Assembly: GCA_903861015.1 (NCBI GenBank)
Contig: CAIOSL010000052.1
Span: forward strand, 1 to 14,400
Direction of reading: 5' to 3'
Origin: an uncultured bacterium
GTDB lineage: Bacteria; Patescibacteriota; Saccharimonadia; Saccharimonadales; Saccharimonadaceae
Length of the DNA stretch: 14,400 bases
Position 1 is the first letter of the stretch; the number at the start of each line of letters is the position of its first letter. The position numbers and the translations under genes were made by a program. Shown here piece by piece: positions 7,243 to 13,718 of the stretch. The notes below the pieces were generated by a model, which did not search any database, had not been told where the DNA came from, and saw only the letters and a program-made list of their open reading frames with translations.

Positions 7243-7830
7243 TTAATTTACAGATCCACCAAGCTGCTTTATTAACACCTGATAATACTGTACCCGTCCG
7301 GCATCCAAAGGTTGAGCCTGCCTCAATATTACGACCGACTTATTGTAATAATCAGCGGCATTCTTGGTATCCCCTTTTGCCTGGTACACCCTAGCTATAA
7401 AACTCTCCACTTCCACGTTCTGATCTATAGCTTCGGCTTGCCTAGCTATCGTTAAAGCGGTATCGTAATCATTATCCTCAAAGTAAATCATAGCTTTACT
7501 GCATAACAGAACCGTCTTTTGATAAGAGTCTGTGGTTTTATTAACCGCTTGATCGTATATTAAACCGGCACTATCACTGCTGCCGCCACTATCCACTACA
7601 GCTTGAGCCTGTTTTGAGGTGACATCAACCAATGACTGCGTAGCGCCGGTATCAATAGGTTTTGTATCGGTTACTAATGGCGACGTCTTAATCGATAATA
7701 GGTAGGCCCAAATTAATACACCAATTACAACCACAGCAATAGCCGATGCGCCAATAACAGCCTTTTTATTACCAAAAAACCGCCCCAACCTACGCCGCGT
7801 TAATGTTCGTCTCTTCTTTGTGTCATCCAC
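7243..7830 (-). CDS. Single-pass membrane TPR protein, copy A
   Basis: A 195-residue paralogue of the product of 4617-5180. It has a strongly basic cytoplasmic head (KKRRTLTRRR, residues 5-14), a membrane helix (about 24-46), a polar linker, then TPR-like helices: SKAMIYFEDNDYDTALTIAR (about 110-129) and ARVYQAKGDTKNAADYYNKS (about 144-163). The second unit lines up with AHVYESKGNKVKAIEYFKKA of copy B. The start is GTG at 7830 with AAGGA eight bases upstream; both copies begin with an acidic M-[D/N]-D. It is first in its transcription unit and lies one base before the surface-protein gene, so the two are expected to be made together and to act together at the membrane. The divergence between the copies is clear at protein level, so the duplication is not recent. 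Confidence 0.83.
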   Translation of the reverse strand: MDDTKKRRTLTRRRLGRFFGNKKAVIGASAIAVVVIGVLIWAYLLSIKTSPLVTDTKPIDTGATQSLVDVTSKQAQAVVDSGGSSDSAGLIYDQAVNKTTDSYQKTVLLCSKAMIYFEDNDYDTALTIARQAEAIDQNVEVESFIARVYQAKGDTKNAADYYNKSVVILRQAQPLDAGRVQYYQVLIKQLGGSVN

Positions 7831-7861
7831 CGCTATAGTCCTTATGCTAACAATAATAGCA
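7831..7861 (-). promoter_or_regulatory. Promoter and leader of TPR/surface cassette A
   Basis: The minus strand reads TGCTATTAT (7853-7861), an extended -10 element, then AGCATAAGGA giving the AAGGA ribosome binding site 8 bases before the GTG start. The arrangement matches the leader of cassette B at 5181-5215. The element shares a 95-bp divergent intergenic region (7831-7925) with the ychF promoter on the other strand. Confidence 0.5.
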
Positions 7862-7890
7862 CACCCAAATTATCTAATGACAATCAGGGC

Positions 7891-7919
7891 TCGATATTTT
7901 TATTCACCTCTGTTAAAAT
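7891..7919 (+). promoter_or_regulatory. Candidate promoter of ychF (leaderless)
   Basis: The plus strand has TCGATA (7891-7896; four of six positions of the -35 consensus), a 17-bp spacer and TAAAAT (7914-7919) with an upstream TG (TGTTAAAAT). The expected transcription start, about seven bases past the -10, falls on or next to the ATG at 7926. No purine-rich ribosome binding site lies between the -10 and the ATG. The transcript is therefore predicted to be leaderless. Confidence 0.5.
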
Positions 7920-7925
7920 ATAGTC

Positions 7926-9008
7926 ATGAGTTTATCAATCGGAATCGTCGGTCTGCCTAATGTTGGCAAATCCACTTTATTTAACGCCCTGACCAACAAT
8001 GATATTTTGGCGGCCAATTACCCATTCGCCACGATCGAGCCCAATACCGGTATTGTACCGGTGCCTGATGAGCGTTTAGCTAAATTAGCTAAGTTGTATG
8101 GCTCGACCAAGCTTTTACCGGCGACTGTAACTTTTGTTGATATCGCCGGTCTGGTGGCTGGCGCCAGCAAGGGCGAAGGCTTGGGCAACAAATTCTTGGC
8201 CAATATTCGCCAATGCGACGCGATTATCCATATCGTTCGCGCCTTTCACGACGATAATGTCATTCATGTCGCCAGTCGCATCAACCCCCGCGACGACATC
8301 GACATCATTAATACCGAGCTAATCCTAGCCGATATTCAAACCGTCGAATCACGCATGTCGACTGCTGCTAAAAACGCCAAGGCCAATCCCAAATTAAAGC
8401 CGGTCGCCGATTATCTGCAAGAAATATTAATCAAATTACAATCCGGAGTCATGCTGTCGTCGATCGCCAACCTCAACACCGACTACATTTATGACCTGCA
8501 CCTGTTGACCGCCAAGCCAGTTATTTACGCCTTTAACGTCGACGAAAACACCTTGACCGATCAAGCCAAGAAAGACGAACTAGCCAGCCTGGTGGCACCA
8601 GCCAAAGCAGTTTTTGTTTGCGCCAAGTTAGAGGACGAACTTAAAGGCCTCGATCCACAAGATGCCACTGAACTGCTGGCAAGCTACGGCGTTCAAGAAA
8701 CCGGCTTGATGCAACTAATTCACGCCGCCTATAATACCCTGGGTCTGCAAAGTTATTTGACCGCCGGCCCTAAAGAAATTCACGCCTGGACAATACACAA
8801 AGGCGATACCGCCCCTCAGGCCGCTGGAGTTATTCATACAGACTTTGAAAAAGGCTTTATCGCCGCCCAGATTGTTGATTATGACGACTTAATAGCTGCG
8901 GGTTCCGAGACGGCCGCCAAGAGTGCCGGCAAAATGCGTACCGAAGGTCGTGATTATATTATGCGGCCAGGCGACGTCGTTGAATTTCGCTTTAACGTCA
9001 GTAAATAA
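7926..9008 (+). CDS. ychF: YchF/OLA1-family ribosome-associated GTPase/ATPase
   Basis: A full-length YchF of 360 residues (family about 360-370). G1 is GLPNVGKST (9-17), G3 DIAGL (72-76), and the G4 position reads NVDE (204-207), the N-x-x-E form that gives this family relaxed ATP/GTP specificity. A coiled-coil insertion falls at about 130-175, and the C-terminal TGS domain at about 280-357 has the highly conserved APQAAG, HTDFEKGF and EGRDYI stretches. YchF binds ribosomes and is linked to translation initiation and stress responses; it acts in the cytoplasm. It is the only plus-strand gene of the window, divergent from cassette A and convergent with the tlyA-type gene, whose 3' end it overlaps by 55 bp. 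ATG 7926 is the only start that leaves the N-terminal SIGIVGLPN intact. Confidence 0.97.
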   Translation: MSLSIGIVGLPNVGKSTLFNALTNNDILAANYPFATIEPNTGIVPVPDERLAKLAKLYGSTKLLPATVTFVDIAGLVAGASKGEGLGNKFLANIRQCDAIIHIVRAFHDDNVIHVASRINPRDDIDIINTELILADIQTVESRMSTAAKNAKANPKLKPVADYLQEILIKLQSGVMLSSIANLNTDYIYDLHLLTAKPVIYAFNVDENTLTDQAKKDELASLVAPAKAVFVCAKLEDELKGLDPQDATELLASYGVQETGLMQLIHAAYNTLGLQSYLTAGPKEIHAWTIHKGDTAPQAAGVIHTDFEKGFIAAQIVDYDDLIAAGSETAAKSAGKMRTEGRDYIMRPGDVVEFRFNVSK

Positions 9009-9706
9009 AAACGTTCTTGGTTGCCTTTAGCGCCCGCGACGTCACTATCGCGCTTGTTTTGAATTACGAAATAATTCCGCGCCCAATCCTCAAAATCTTT
9101 GAGTATTTTGCGACGAACTGCATCGTTTTTGATCACACCTCGATTAGTTTGGTTCATCCCTGCCTCAAACTGTGGCTTAACCATTGACACGATCTGAGTT
9201 TTATCGCTGGCCAGCTTTGCGGCAATATACGGCAAAATCTCGCGCAAACTGATAAACGACACGTCCATCACCACGATATCGGCAAACTCGCCCATAACAA
9301 AATCGCGGATATCCGTCTTTTCGTGCAACTCAATTTTGGGGTTATCGCGTAAACTTGGGTGCAGTTGATCGGTGCCAACATCAACCGCATACACCTTACG
9401 GGCACCGCCGCGAAGAGCAAAGTCCGTAAAACCACCAGTGCTACTGCCGACATCCAGCACGACTTTGTCACGAAAATCCAAGCGAAAAACACTGGCTACT
9501 GATGCTAGTTTAAGACCCGCCCGACCAACATACTGATCAGTTGCTAAAAGTTTGATATTAGCTGTTTCAATAACAAAATGGCCGGGTTTTTTAATAACCC
9601 GACCATCAACTGTTACTTGACCCAGCTTAATCCAACTCTCGGCCTGAGAACGGCTTGGTGTAATTTGACGCTCAACCAGCGCAAGATCAAGCCGTTTTTT
9701 GATCAT
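8954..9706 (-). CDS. tlyA: TlyA-family S4/FtsJ rRNA 2'-O-methyltransferase
   Basis: A 250-residue protein with an N-terminal S4 RNA-binding domain (about 3-60, RLDLALVERQ...WIKLGQVTVDG) and an FtsJ-type methyltransferase domain (about 60-240). The SAM-binding motif is DVGSSTGGFTD (85-95). A K-D-K-E catalytic set is readable as K66 (GRAGLKLA), D148 (VVMDVSF), K177 (MVKPQFE) and E231 (GNQERF). Family members methylate ribose in 16S and 23S rRNA; some are annotated as hemolysins, a label I would not carry over. It is the last gene of the rpsF operon, 9 bp after efp, with only a weak AGG ahead of ATG 9706. Residues 233-250 are encoded opposite the end of ychF, so the last ten residues (after LLTLKR) look like an added tail fixed by that overlap. 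Confidence 0.92.
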   Translation of the reverse strand: MIKKRLDLALVERQITPSRSQAESWIKLGQVTVDGRVIKKPGHFVIETANIKLLATDQYVGRAGLKLASVASVFRLDFRDKVVLDVGSSTGGFTDFALRGGARKVYAVDVGTDQLHPSLRDNPKIELHEKTDIRDFVMGEFADIVVMDVSFISLREILPYIAAKLASDKTQIVSMVKPQFEAGMNQTNRGVIKNDAVRRKILKDFEDWARNYFVIQNKRDSDVAGAKGNQERFYLLTLKRNSTTSPGRII

Positions 9707-9715
9707 AACCTAGGA

Positions 9716-10282
9716 TTAGCCTTTTTTGCGTTCACGATATTCGCCAGTCGTTGTATCGACTGATATAATATCGCCAACTTTAATAAACGACGGAACCTTA
9801 ACTGTCAAACCAGTCTCCAAAGTTGCATCTTTCAGCACGCTACTGGTCGTGTCGCCCTTGGTGACCTCTTCACAGTAAGTTACTTCCAAATAAACGTTCT
9901 TTGGCAACTCGGCGTTGATCACATTGCCGTTAAACAACTGCAAAGTCAGGTTGTCGCCTTCTTTCATGTACTCGACGACATCTTCTACGATGTTGGTTGG
10001 CAATTGAAATTGCTCGAACGTTTCAGGGTCCATAAAGTTATAATCCGTACCGTCAGTATAAAGATACTGAACAGTTTGATTAGTTACTTCGGCTGATTCG
10101 ATTTTTTCTTGGCCCTTAAAAGTCTTGGCTAGGACGCGGCCGTCGATTAGGTTTTTGACCTTGACGTTAACGATACTGCCGCCACGACCAACAACCTTTT
10201 GGTTGTATTCAAGCACCTTGAATGGCTTGCCATCCAGTTCGATGACTACGCCTTTTTTTAGCTCTGTTGGTGAATATGCCAC
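9716..10282 (-). CDS. efp: Translation elongation factor P
   Basis: A 188-residue EF-P, the standard length, with the three beta-barrel domains: KOW-like domain I (1-63), central OB domain (about 66-127) and C-terminal OB domain (about 130-188, ending in the conserved VDTTTGEYRERKKG). EF-P enters the E site of stalled ribosomes and relieves pausing at proline runs. The loop that reaches the peptidyl-transferase centre reads VVGRGGS; by register with the E. coli protein, Arg33 occupies the place of the modified Lys34. The start is GTG at 10282; AAGGA, placed in the last codons and stop of rpsR, is the ribosome binding site, and 7 bp separate the genes. It sits inside the rpsF-ssb-rpsR-efp-tlyA operon where rplI (bL9) is often found in other bacteria. 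Confidence 0.97.
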   Translation of the reverse strand: MAYSPTELKKGVVIELDGKPFKVLEYNQKVVGRGGSIVNVKVKNLIDGRVLAKTFKGQEKIESAEVTNQTVQYLYTDGTDYNFMDPETFEQFQLPTNIVEDVVEYMKEGDNLTLQLFNGNVINAELPKNVYLEVTYCEEVTKGDTTSSVLKDATLETGLTVKVPSFIKVGDIISVDTTTGEYRERKKG

Positions 10283-10289
10283 GACTGTT

Positions 10290-10493
10290 CTATCCTTGGG
10301 TTACGAATGGTAATAGTGCCAAGTGGCGAGCGCGTTTGATAGCGACCGCTAGTTGACGTTGTTGTTTGGCGCTAAGGCCGGTCTTGCTGATCTGTTTGAT
10401 TTGACCATAAATGTCAACGTATTTTTGCAAAGTCTTTACATCTTTGTAGTCAAAAAATACTGGTGTGTCTTTTTTAAATGTTTTGCTTGCCAT
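10290..10493 (-). CDS. rpsR: 30S ribosomal protein bS18
   Basis: A 67-residue bS18 with the conserved [20 protein letters not shown] stretch (14-33), followed by [28 protein letters not shown], which binds 16S rRNA and pairs with bS6 in the central domain platform of the small subunit. I start it at ATG 10493 (MASKTF). The frame is open to a TTG at 10505, but the GGAG ribosome binding site (10500-10503) lies within that extension, six bases before the ATG, so the longer form is unlikely. The gene follows ssb after 18 bp and overlaps the efp ribosome binding site at its end. Confidence 0.96.
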   Translation of the reverse strand: MASKTFKKDTPVFFDYKDVKTLQKYVDIYGQIKQISKTGLSAKQQRQLAVAIKRARHLALLPFVTQG

Positions 10494-10511
10494 AATTTTC
10501 TCCAAATACTC

Positions 10512-10955
10512 CTAGAATGGAATTTCACTTAAATCAATTGGTTTATCGTCGATGTCTTCGATTACGACATCATTGGTTTTTTTGGCTGATGCACTGGTCG
10601 AGCTGCCGTGTGAGCTGCCCGCCCCTGCACCGTCACTTGGTCCGTCCAAGAAGGTTACGTCAGTTGCTGTGACTTCTACGCGACTGCGTTTTTTGCCAGT
10701 CTCTTTGTCATCCCAGCTGTCTTGTCGCAAACGTCCCTGAACCAATACGCGGCGGCCTTTGCCAAGGTACTTAACAACTAGTTCGCCTAGTTTTTCCCAA
10801 GCCGTTACTTCAAAAAAGTCAGCCCCATCGTCCTGGCCACCACGATCAACGGCGATACTAAAACTTACGATTAGCTTGCCAGTGGTAGTAGTGCGTTGTT
10901 CAGGATCACGCGTTAGTCGTCCCATCAGGATGACTTGGTTGATACTTTTTGCCAT
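10512..10955 (-). CDS. ssb: Single-stranded DNA-binding protein
   Basis: A 147-residue SSB with an OB fold at about 4-104 (NQVILMGRLTRDPEQR, FSIAVDR, FFEVTAWEKLGELVVKYLGKG, VLVQGRLR), a Gly/Ser/Ala-rich flexible linker (about 105-128) and an acidic tip ending DLSEIPF, a variant of the DDDIPF tail that recruits replication and repair enzymes. I chose ATG 10955 (MAKSINQ), preceded by AAGGAAG seven bases upstream. The in-frame TTG at 11012 would add 19 residues inside rpsF that do not belong to the family. It lies between rpsF and rpsR, the common bacterial order, four bases after the rpsF stop. Confidence 0.97.
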   Translation of the reverse strand: MAKSINQVILMGRLTRDPEQRTTTTGKLIVSFSIAVDRGGQDDGADFFEVTAWEKLGELVVKYLGKGRRVLVQGRLRQDSWDDKETGKKRSRVEVTATDVTFLDGPSDGAGAGSSHGSSTSASAKKTNDVVIEDIDDKPIDLSEIPF

Positions 10956-10959
10956 AAAC

Positions 10960-11310
10960 TTACTTCCTTTCGGTTGGTTTTTCGATTGCGGCGCTAGCTT
11001 TAGCTTCTTCAAGTGCTTTGCGGCCCTTGAGGTCGGCTGTTACCAAAATGTAGCGGATAACATCTTCGGAGATGTTTAGGTTGTTGCTAATCTTGAGTGG
11101 TGCATCAGCTGGCAAGTTGATGTCCATAAAGACATAAACTGCGAAGTCCTGATTTTTGAGGCGGTAAGCTAATTTCTTTTTGCCCCAGTTTTCTTCACTG
11201 ATGATAGTTCCGCCGTTAGTGGTAACAAGGTTGCGCACTTTGGTAAGCGGCGCTTCGATGTCGACCTCTAGGTCGGGGTGGACTAGTACAACTAGTTCAT
11301 ATTGCTTCAT
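10960..11310 (-). CDS. rpsF: 30S ribosomal protein bS6
   Basis: A 116-residue bS6, slightly longer than the usual 95-100 because of an Ala/Lys/Glu-rich tail (about 98-116). The ferredoxin-like beta-alpha-beta fold is recognisable: KQYELVVLVHPDLE (2-15), GGTIISEENWGKKKLAYRLKNQ (33-54), FAVYVFMDINLP (56-67) and NNLNISEDVIRYILVT (76-91). bS6 forms a heterodimer with bS18, encoded two genes downstream. The ATG at 11310 has a strong GGAGG (11321-11325) ten bases upstream. It is the first gene of the operon; a hairpin and an extended -10 element lie in its upstream region, consistent with control at the leader. Confidence 0.96.
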   Translation of the reverse strand: MKQYELVVLVHPDLEVDIEAPLTKVRNLVTTNGGTIISEENWGKKKLAYRLKNQDFAVYVFMDINLPADAPLKISNNLNISEDVIRYILVTADLKGRKALEEAKASAAIEKPTERK

Positions 11311-11346
11311 TTTTAGATTTCCTCCTATGGAATCCTTATTATGGAT

Positions 11347-11365
11347 GCTTGTACCTGGTACAAGC
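11347..11365 (-). promoter_or_regulatory. Perfect inverted repeat in the rpsF leader
   Basis: The sequence GCTTGTACC T GGTACAAGC is a perfect 9-1-9 inverted repeat. In RNA it would fold as an 8-bp stem with a three-base loop. It is 36 bp upstream of the rpsF ATG and downstream of the candidate -10, so it would lie in the 5' untranslated region. No U-run follows, so it is not an intrinsic terminator. It could be an autoregulatory site for the S6:S18 dimer or a DNA operator; I do not see the CCG trinucleotide known from S6:S18 leader motifs next to it. Confidence 0.6.
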
Positions 11366-11383
11366 CGAGTTAATAACAGATTG

Positions 11384-11392
11384 ATTGTAACA
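11384..11392 (-). promoter_or_regulatory. Candidate extended -10 promoter of the rpsF operon
   Basis: The minus strand reads TGTTACAAT (11384-11392), a TGn-extended -10, in the 99-bp gap between ftsK and rpsF. No convincing -35 is present. Transcription would start near 11377, giving a leader of about 67 nt that includes the inverted repeat at 11347-11365 and the ribosome binding site. Confidence 0.45.
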
Positions 11393-11409
11393 TAATATCG
11401 AGGTAAAAG

Positions 11410-13632
11410 CTATAGTTCGTCGGACGATCCAAGCTCGTCAACGCTGCCAATCAACACTTCACGCGGCCTGGCGCCGTCAGCTGGGCCAACAATCCCCTGC
11501 TCTTCCATGCTTTCGATAATTCGGGCGGCCCTGGAATAACCGATTCGCAGACGCCTTTGTAGCAAACTAGTACTGGCCTTGCCACTGTCAATCACCACTC
11601 GAACCGCATCTTTGAACAAATCGTCATCCTCGCCACTATCAAAGTCCATCACCACGCCACCCTTGCCATTAATCTGGACTGGCTGACTGACAATTTCGTC
11701 GTTATATTGTGGCGGCGACTGCATACGCAAATGATCGGCAATTTTGGCGATCTCGGAGTCGGTTACCCAGGCACCCTGAACTCGCTTTGGTTTGCTCATA
11801 TTGGTATTAAAGAACAACATATCACCTTGTCCCAGTAGCTTCTCGGCCCCGATTTGATCGAGAATGATTCGGCTTTCAACTTGCTGCGACACCGTAAAGG
11901 CGATCCTAGCCGGCACGTTGGCTTTGATCAAACCGGTAATAACATCGACACGAGGACTCTGGGTCGCCAACACCAAGTGAATACCGACCGCTCGGGCTTT
12001 TTGGGCCAAGCGCACAATCAAGGCCTCGACATAACGCGACGCCACCATCATCAGGTCGGCCAACTCGTCGATGACGATCACGATGTAAGGCATAGCGCCG
12101 TTTTCGTGCTTTTGCGGGATTCCGTTTTCGTCGGCCACCATGATTTTGGTGCCGGTCGAGCGAATTTTTTGGTTGTAGGTCTTGATGTCTTTAACTTTGT
12201 GCTCCGCCAGCAATGTATAGCGACGTTGCATCTCGTTGACCGCCCATTTGAGGGCGCTAATCGTTTTTTCGGGTTCAGATATAACTGGTGTTAACAAATG
12301 CGGGATGTCTTCGTAAATTGCCATTTCAACTTGCTTAGGGTCAACCAAGATCAGGCGCATTTCGCTGGGGCTGTTGTGATATAACAAGCTGGCTAAAAGT
12401 GTGTTGATCATAACTGACTTACCCGAACCAGTCTGACCGGCGATCAAAAGGTGTGGCATACGGTTTAGCTCACCAATAACCGGCTCGCCCGAAATATCCT
12501 TACCAATTGCAAACGCCAAAGGCTCAAGGTCGGTCTTCCATTGCCGACTGGTAATAACCGAGTACAGACGAACATCGGCCGCCTTGCGGTTGGGTACCTC
12601 GATACCGACGGCTTTTTGACCAGGAATTGGCGCTTCAATCCGCAGGCTTTGGGCTGCCAGATTAAGTGCGATATTGGTTTCGAGCGCGGTAATTCGGGCC
12701 AGTTTGACACCGCTAGGTGGGGTCAAGGTGTACTGAGTCACCCGAGGACCAATGTTGGCACCCTCCATGTTGACATCAATGTCAAACTCGTTAAGAGTGT
12801 TTTTGATAATTGCTGCGTTTTGCTGAACATCGCCTGGATCGGCTGGGGTTTGCTTTTTTTCAAGCAGTTCTAGGCTAGGAATTTGCCAATTAGGGTCGCT
12901 AACAGTAACCAACGCCGCCTGCTCTTCGGCGGCCTTGTCGCGCGTAAAACTACCCTTCAAAGTGGATAGTGATGGTTGCTTTTTGGTGACAGCATCGGCC
13001 GCGTCCATCGTTGGCACGCCTTCGTTTAGCTTAAAATTGCCAATACCAGAATCAACTTTGTCTAGAGCGGCCACGTTACGCATCACCTTAACATTGGCTT
13101 CGTATTCGGACATGTCGCGCCGACTCATATTCCAGAGTTTTTTGATAAGCGTAAATGGCGAAACCCTCAGGATAAACAGCAAAGTTACCACAATCAACAA
13201 AATATACAAAAAAGCTGCTATCCCGGGGTCAACCAGGGATAAAGTAATACTGTTGACGACGTCGCCAACCATACCACCCAGTGCACCGCCGTCTTGGTTT
13301 TTTAACAGACCAAACAGCGACGAGAACCAGACAATCGCCAGACCCGTCGCGACTTTCATAACCACTGGCAACCGATTGTCCTCGGCCCGAAAAGTTTCGA
13401 CAGCCACATAGACAAATATAACCGGCAAAACATAAACCGAGTAACCGATAAGATCGATAGCCACGGCGTGTAGCCACTCGAGAACCGGCCCACCGGCGTT
13501 AAACCAGGCAACAATAAACAGGATCGATACTGCGATCAAGAACAAGGCCCAAACTTGCGACCAGAAACCGGCCGGCAAGCTGTGCGTTGGTGCGGAAGAC
13601 CCTCTTTTGCGTGATTTTTTCTTTTTCGACAT
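11410..13632 (-). CDS. ftsK: FtsK/SpoIIIE-family DNA translocase
   Basis: A 740-residue membrane-anchored translocase. The basic N-terminus (KKKKSRKR) is followed by about four membrane segments (roughly 24-43, 58-80, 94-110, 136-156), a short linker (about 160-260), the alpha domain, the beta RecA-like motor with Walker A GQTGSGKS (399-406) and Walker B IVIVIDEL (517-524), and a C-terminal gamma winged-helix domain (about 671-729, DLFKDAVRVVIDSGKASTSLLQRRLRIGYSRAARII). The gamma domain in known proteins reads DNA polarity sequences and contacts XerD. The protein moves chromosomal DNA through the closing septum. At 740 residues with a linker near 100 it resembles Gram-positive and CPR forms rather than the long E. 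coli FtsK. The tail after the gamma domain is acidic (VDELGSSDEL). ATG 13632 is preceded by a good promoter at 13679-13707. Confidence 0.97.
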   Translation of the reverse strand: MSKKKKSRKRGSSAPTHSLPAGFWSQVWALFLIAVSILFIVAWFNAGGPVLEWLHAVAIDLIGYSVYVLPVIFVYVAVETFRAEDNRLPVVMKVATGLAIVWFSSLFGLLKNQDGGALGGMVGDVVNSITLSLVDPGIAAFLYILLIVVTLLFILRVSPFTLIKKLWNMSRRDMSEYEANVKVMRNVAALDKVDSGIGNFKLNEGVPTMDAADAVTKKQPSLSTLKGSFTRDKAAEEQAALVTVSDPNWQIPSLELLEKKQTPADPGDVQQNAAIIKNTLNEFDIDVNMEGANIGPRVTQYTLTPPSGVKLARITALETNIALNLAAQSLRIEAPIPGQKAVGIEVPNRKAADVRLYSVITSRQWKTDLEPLAFAIGKDISGEPVIGELNRMPHLLIAGQTGSGKSVMINTLLASLLYHNSPSEMRLILVDPKQVEMAIYEDIPHLLTPVISEPEKTISALKWAVNEMQRRYTLLAEHKVKDIKTYNQKIRSTGTKIMVADENGIPQKHENGAMPYIVIVIDELADLMMVASRYVEALIVRLAQKARAVGIHLVLATQSPRVDVITGLIKANVPARIAFTVSQQVESRIILDQIGAEKLLGQGDMLFFNTNMSKPKRVQGAWVTDSEIAKIADHLRMQSPPQYNDEIVSQPVQINGKGGVVMDFDSGEDDDLFKDAVRVVIDSGKASTSLLQRRLRIGYSRAARIIESMEEQGIVGPADGARPREVLIGSVDELGSSDEL

Positions 13633-13678
13633 AATACAGTCTTTATTATATGCGCTTTGGGCGCCGATTAGTAGCTAT

Positions 13679-13707
13679 ACTATAGCAAAATTTACTACAT
13701 TTGGCAA
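13679..13707 (-). promoter_or_regulatory. Promoter of ftsK
   Basis: On the minus strand TTGCCA (13702-13707; five of six consensus -35 positions) is followed after exactly 17 bp by TATAGT (13679-13684; five of six -10 positions). The transcript would start near 13672 and carry a leader of about 40 nt. The -35 begins only 12 bp past the RNase J stop. A second TATAAT at 13645-13650 lacks a -35. The -10 is embedded in a 6-1-6 inverted repeat (13674-13686). Confidence 0.62.
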
Positions 13708-13718
13708 GTTGCTTGTGA

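Larger units (their letters stand above)
2362..7830 (-). repeat. Tandem paralogous duplication of a TPR plus surface-protein gene pair
   Basis: The unit 5223-7830 (cassette A) and the unit 2362-5180 (cassette B) have the same gene order, the same strand, the same tight junctions and homologous products. Proteins match along the C-terminal half, with identical runs such as SLSFTNAGNSTC-type and SGDPAEIFNLRPD motifs. DNA identity is mostly eroded; one exact 23-bp match survives in the codons for the LRRTAGSG region (2498-2520 and 5359-5381). The unit lengths differ mainly because of one extra domain in copy B. No flanking direct repeats or transposase were seen. Confidence 0.8.

Noticed and set aside
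10494..10505. Longer rpsR starting at TTG 10505 ([10 protein letters not shown])
   Set aside because: The extension contains the GGAG ribosome binding site for ATG 10493, and the shorter form matches usual bS18 N-termini.
10956..11012. Longer ssb starting at TTG 11012
   Set aside because: It would overlap rpsF by about 50 bp and add residues foreign to SSB; ATG 10955 has its own AAGGAAG at good spacing.
11854..12294. 146-codon plus-strand frame rich in His and Asp
   Set aside because: It is entirely opposite the FtsK motor domain; the composition follows from the complementary codons of conserved ftsK sequence.
13690..13718. CAAG-CAA-CTTG stem after RNase J as a terminator
   Set aside because: It is a four-base-pair stem without a following U-run, and it overlaps the ftsK -35 region.
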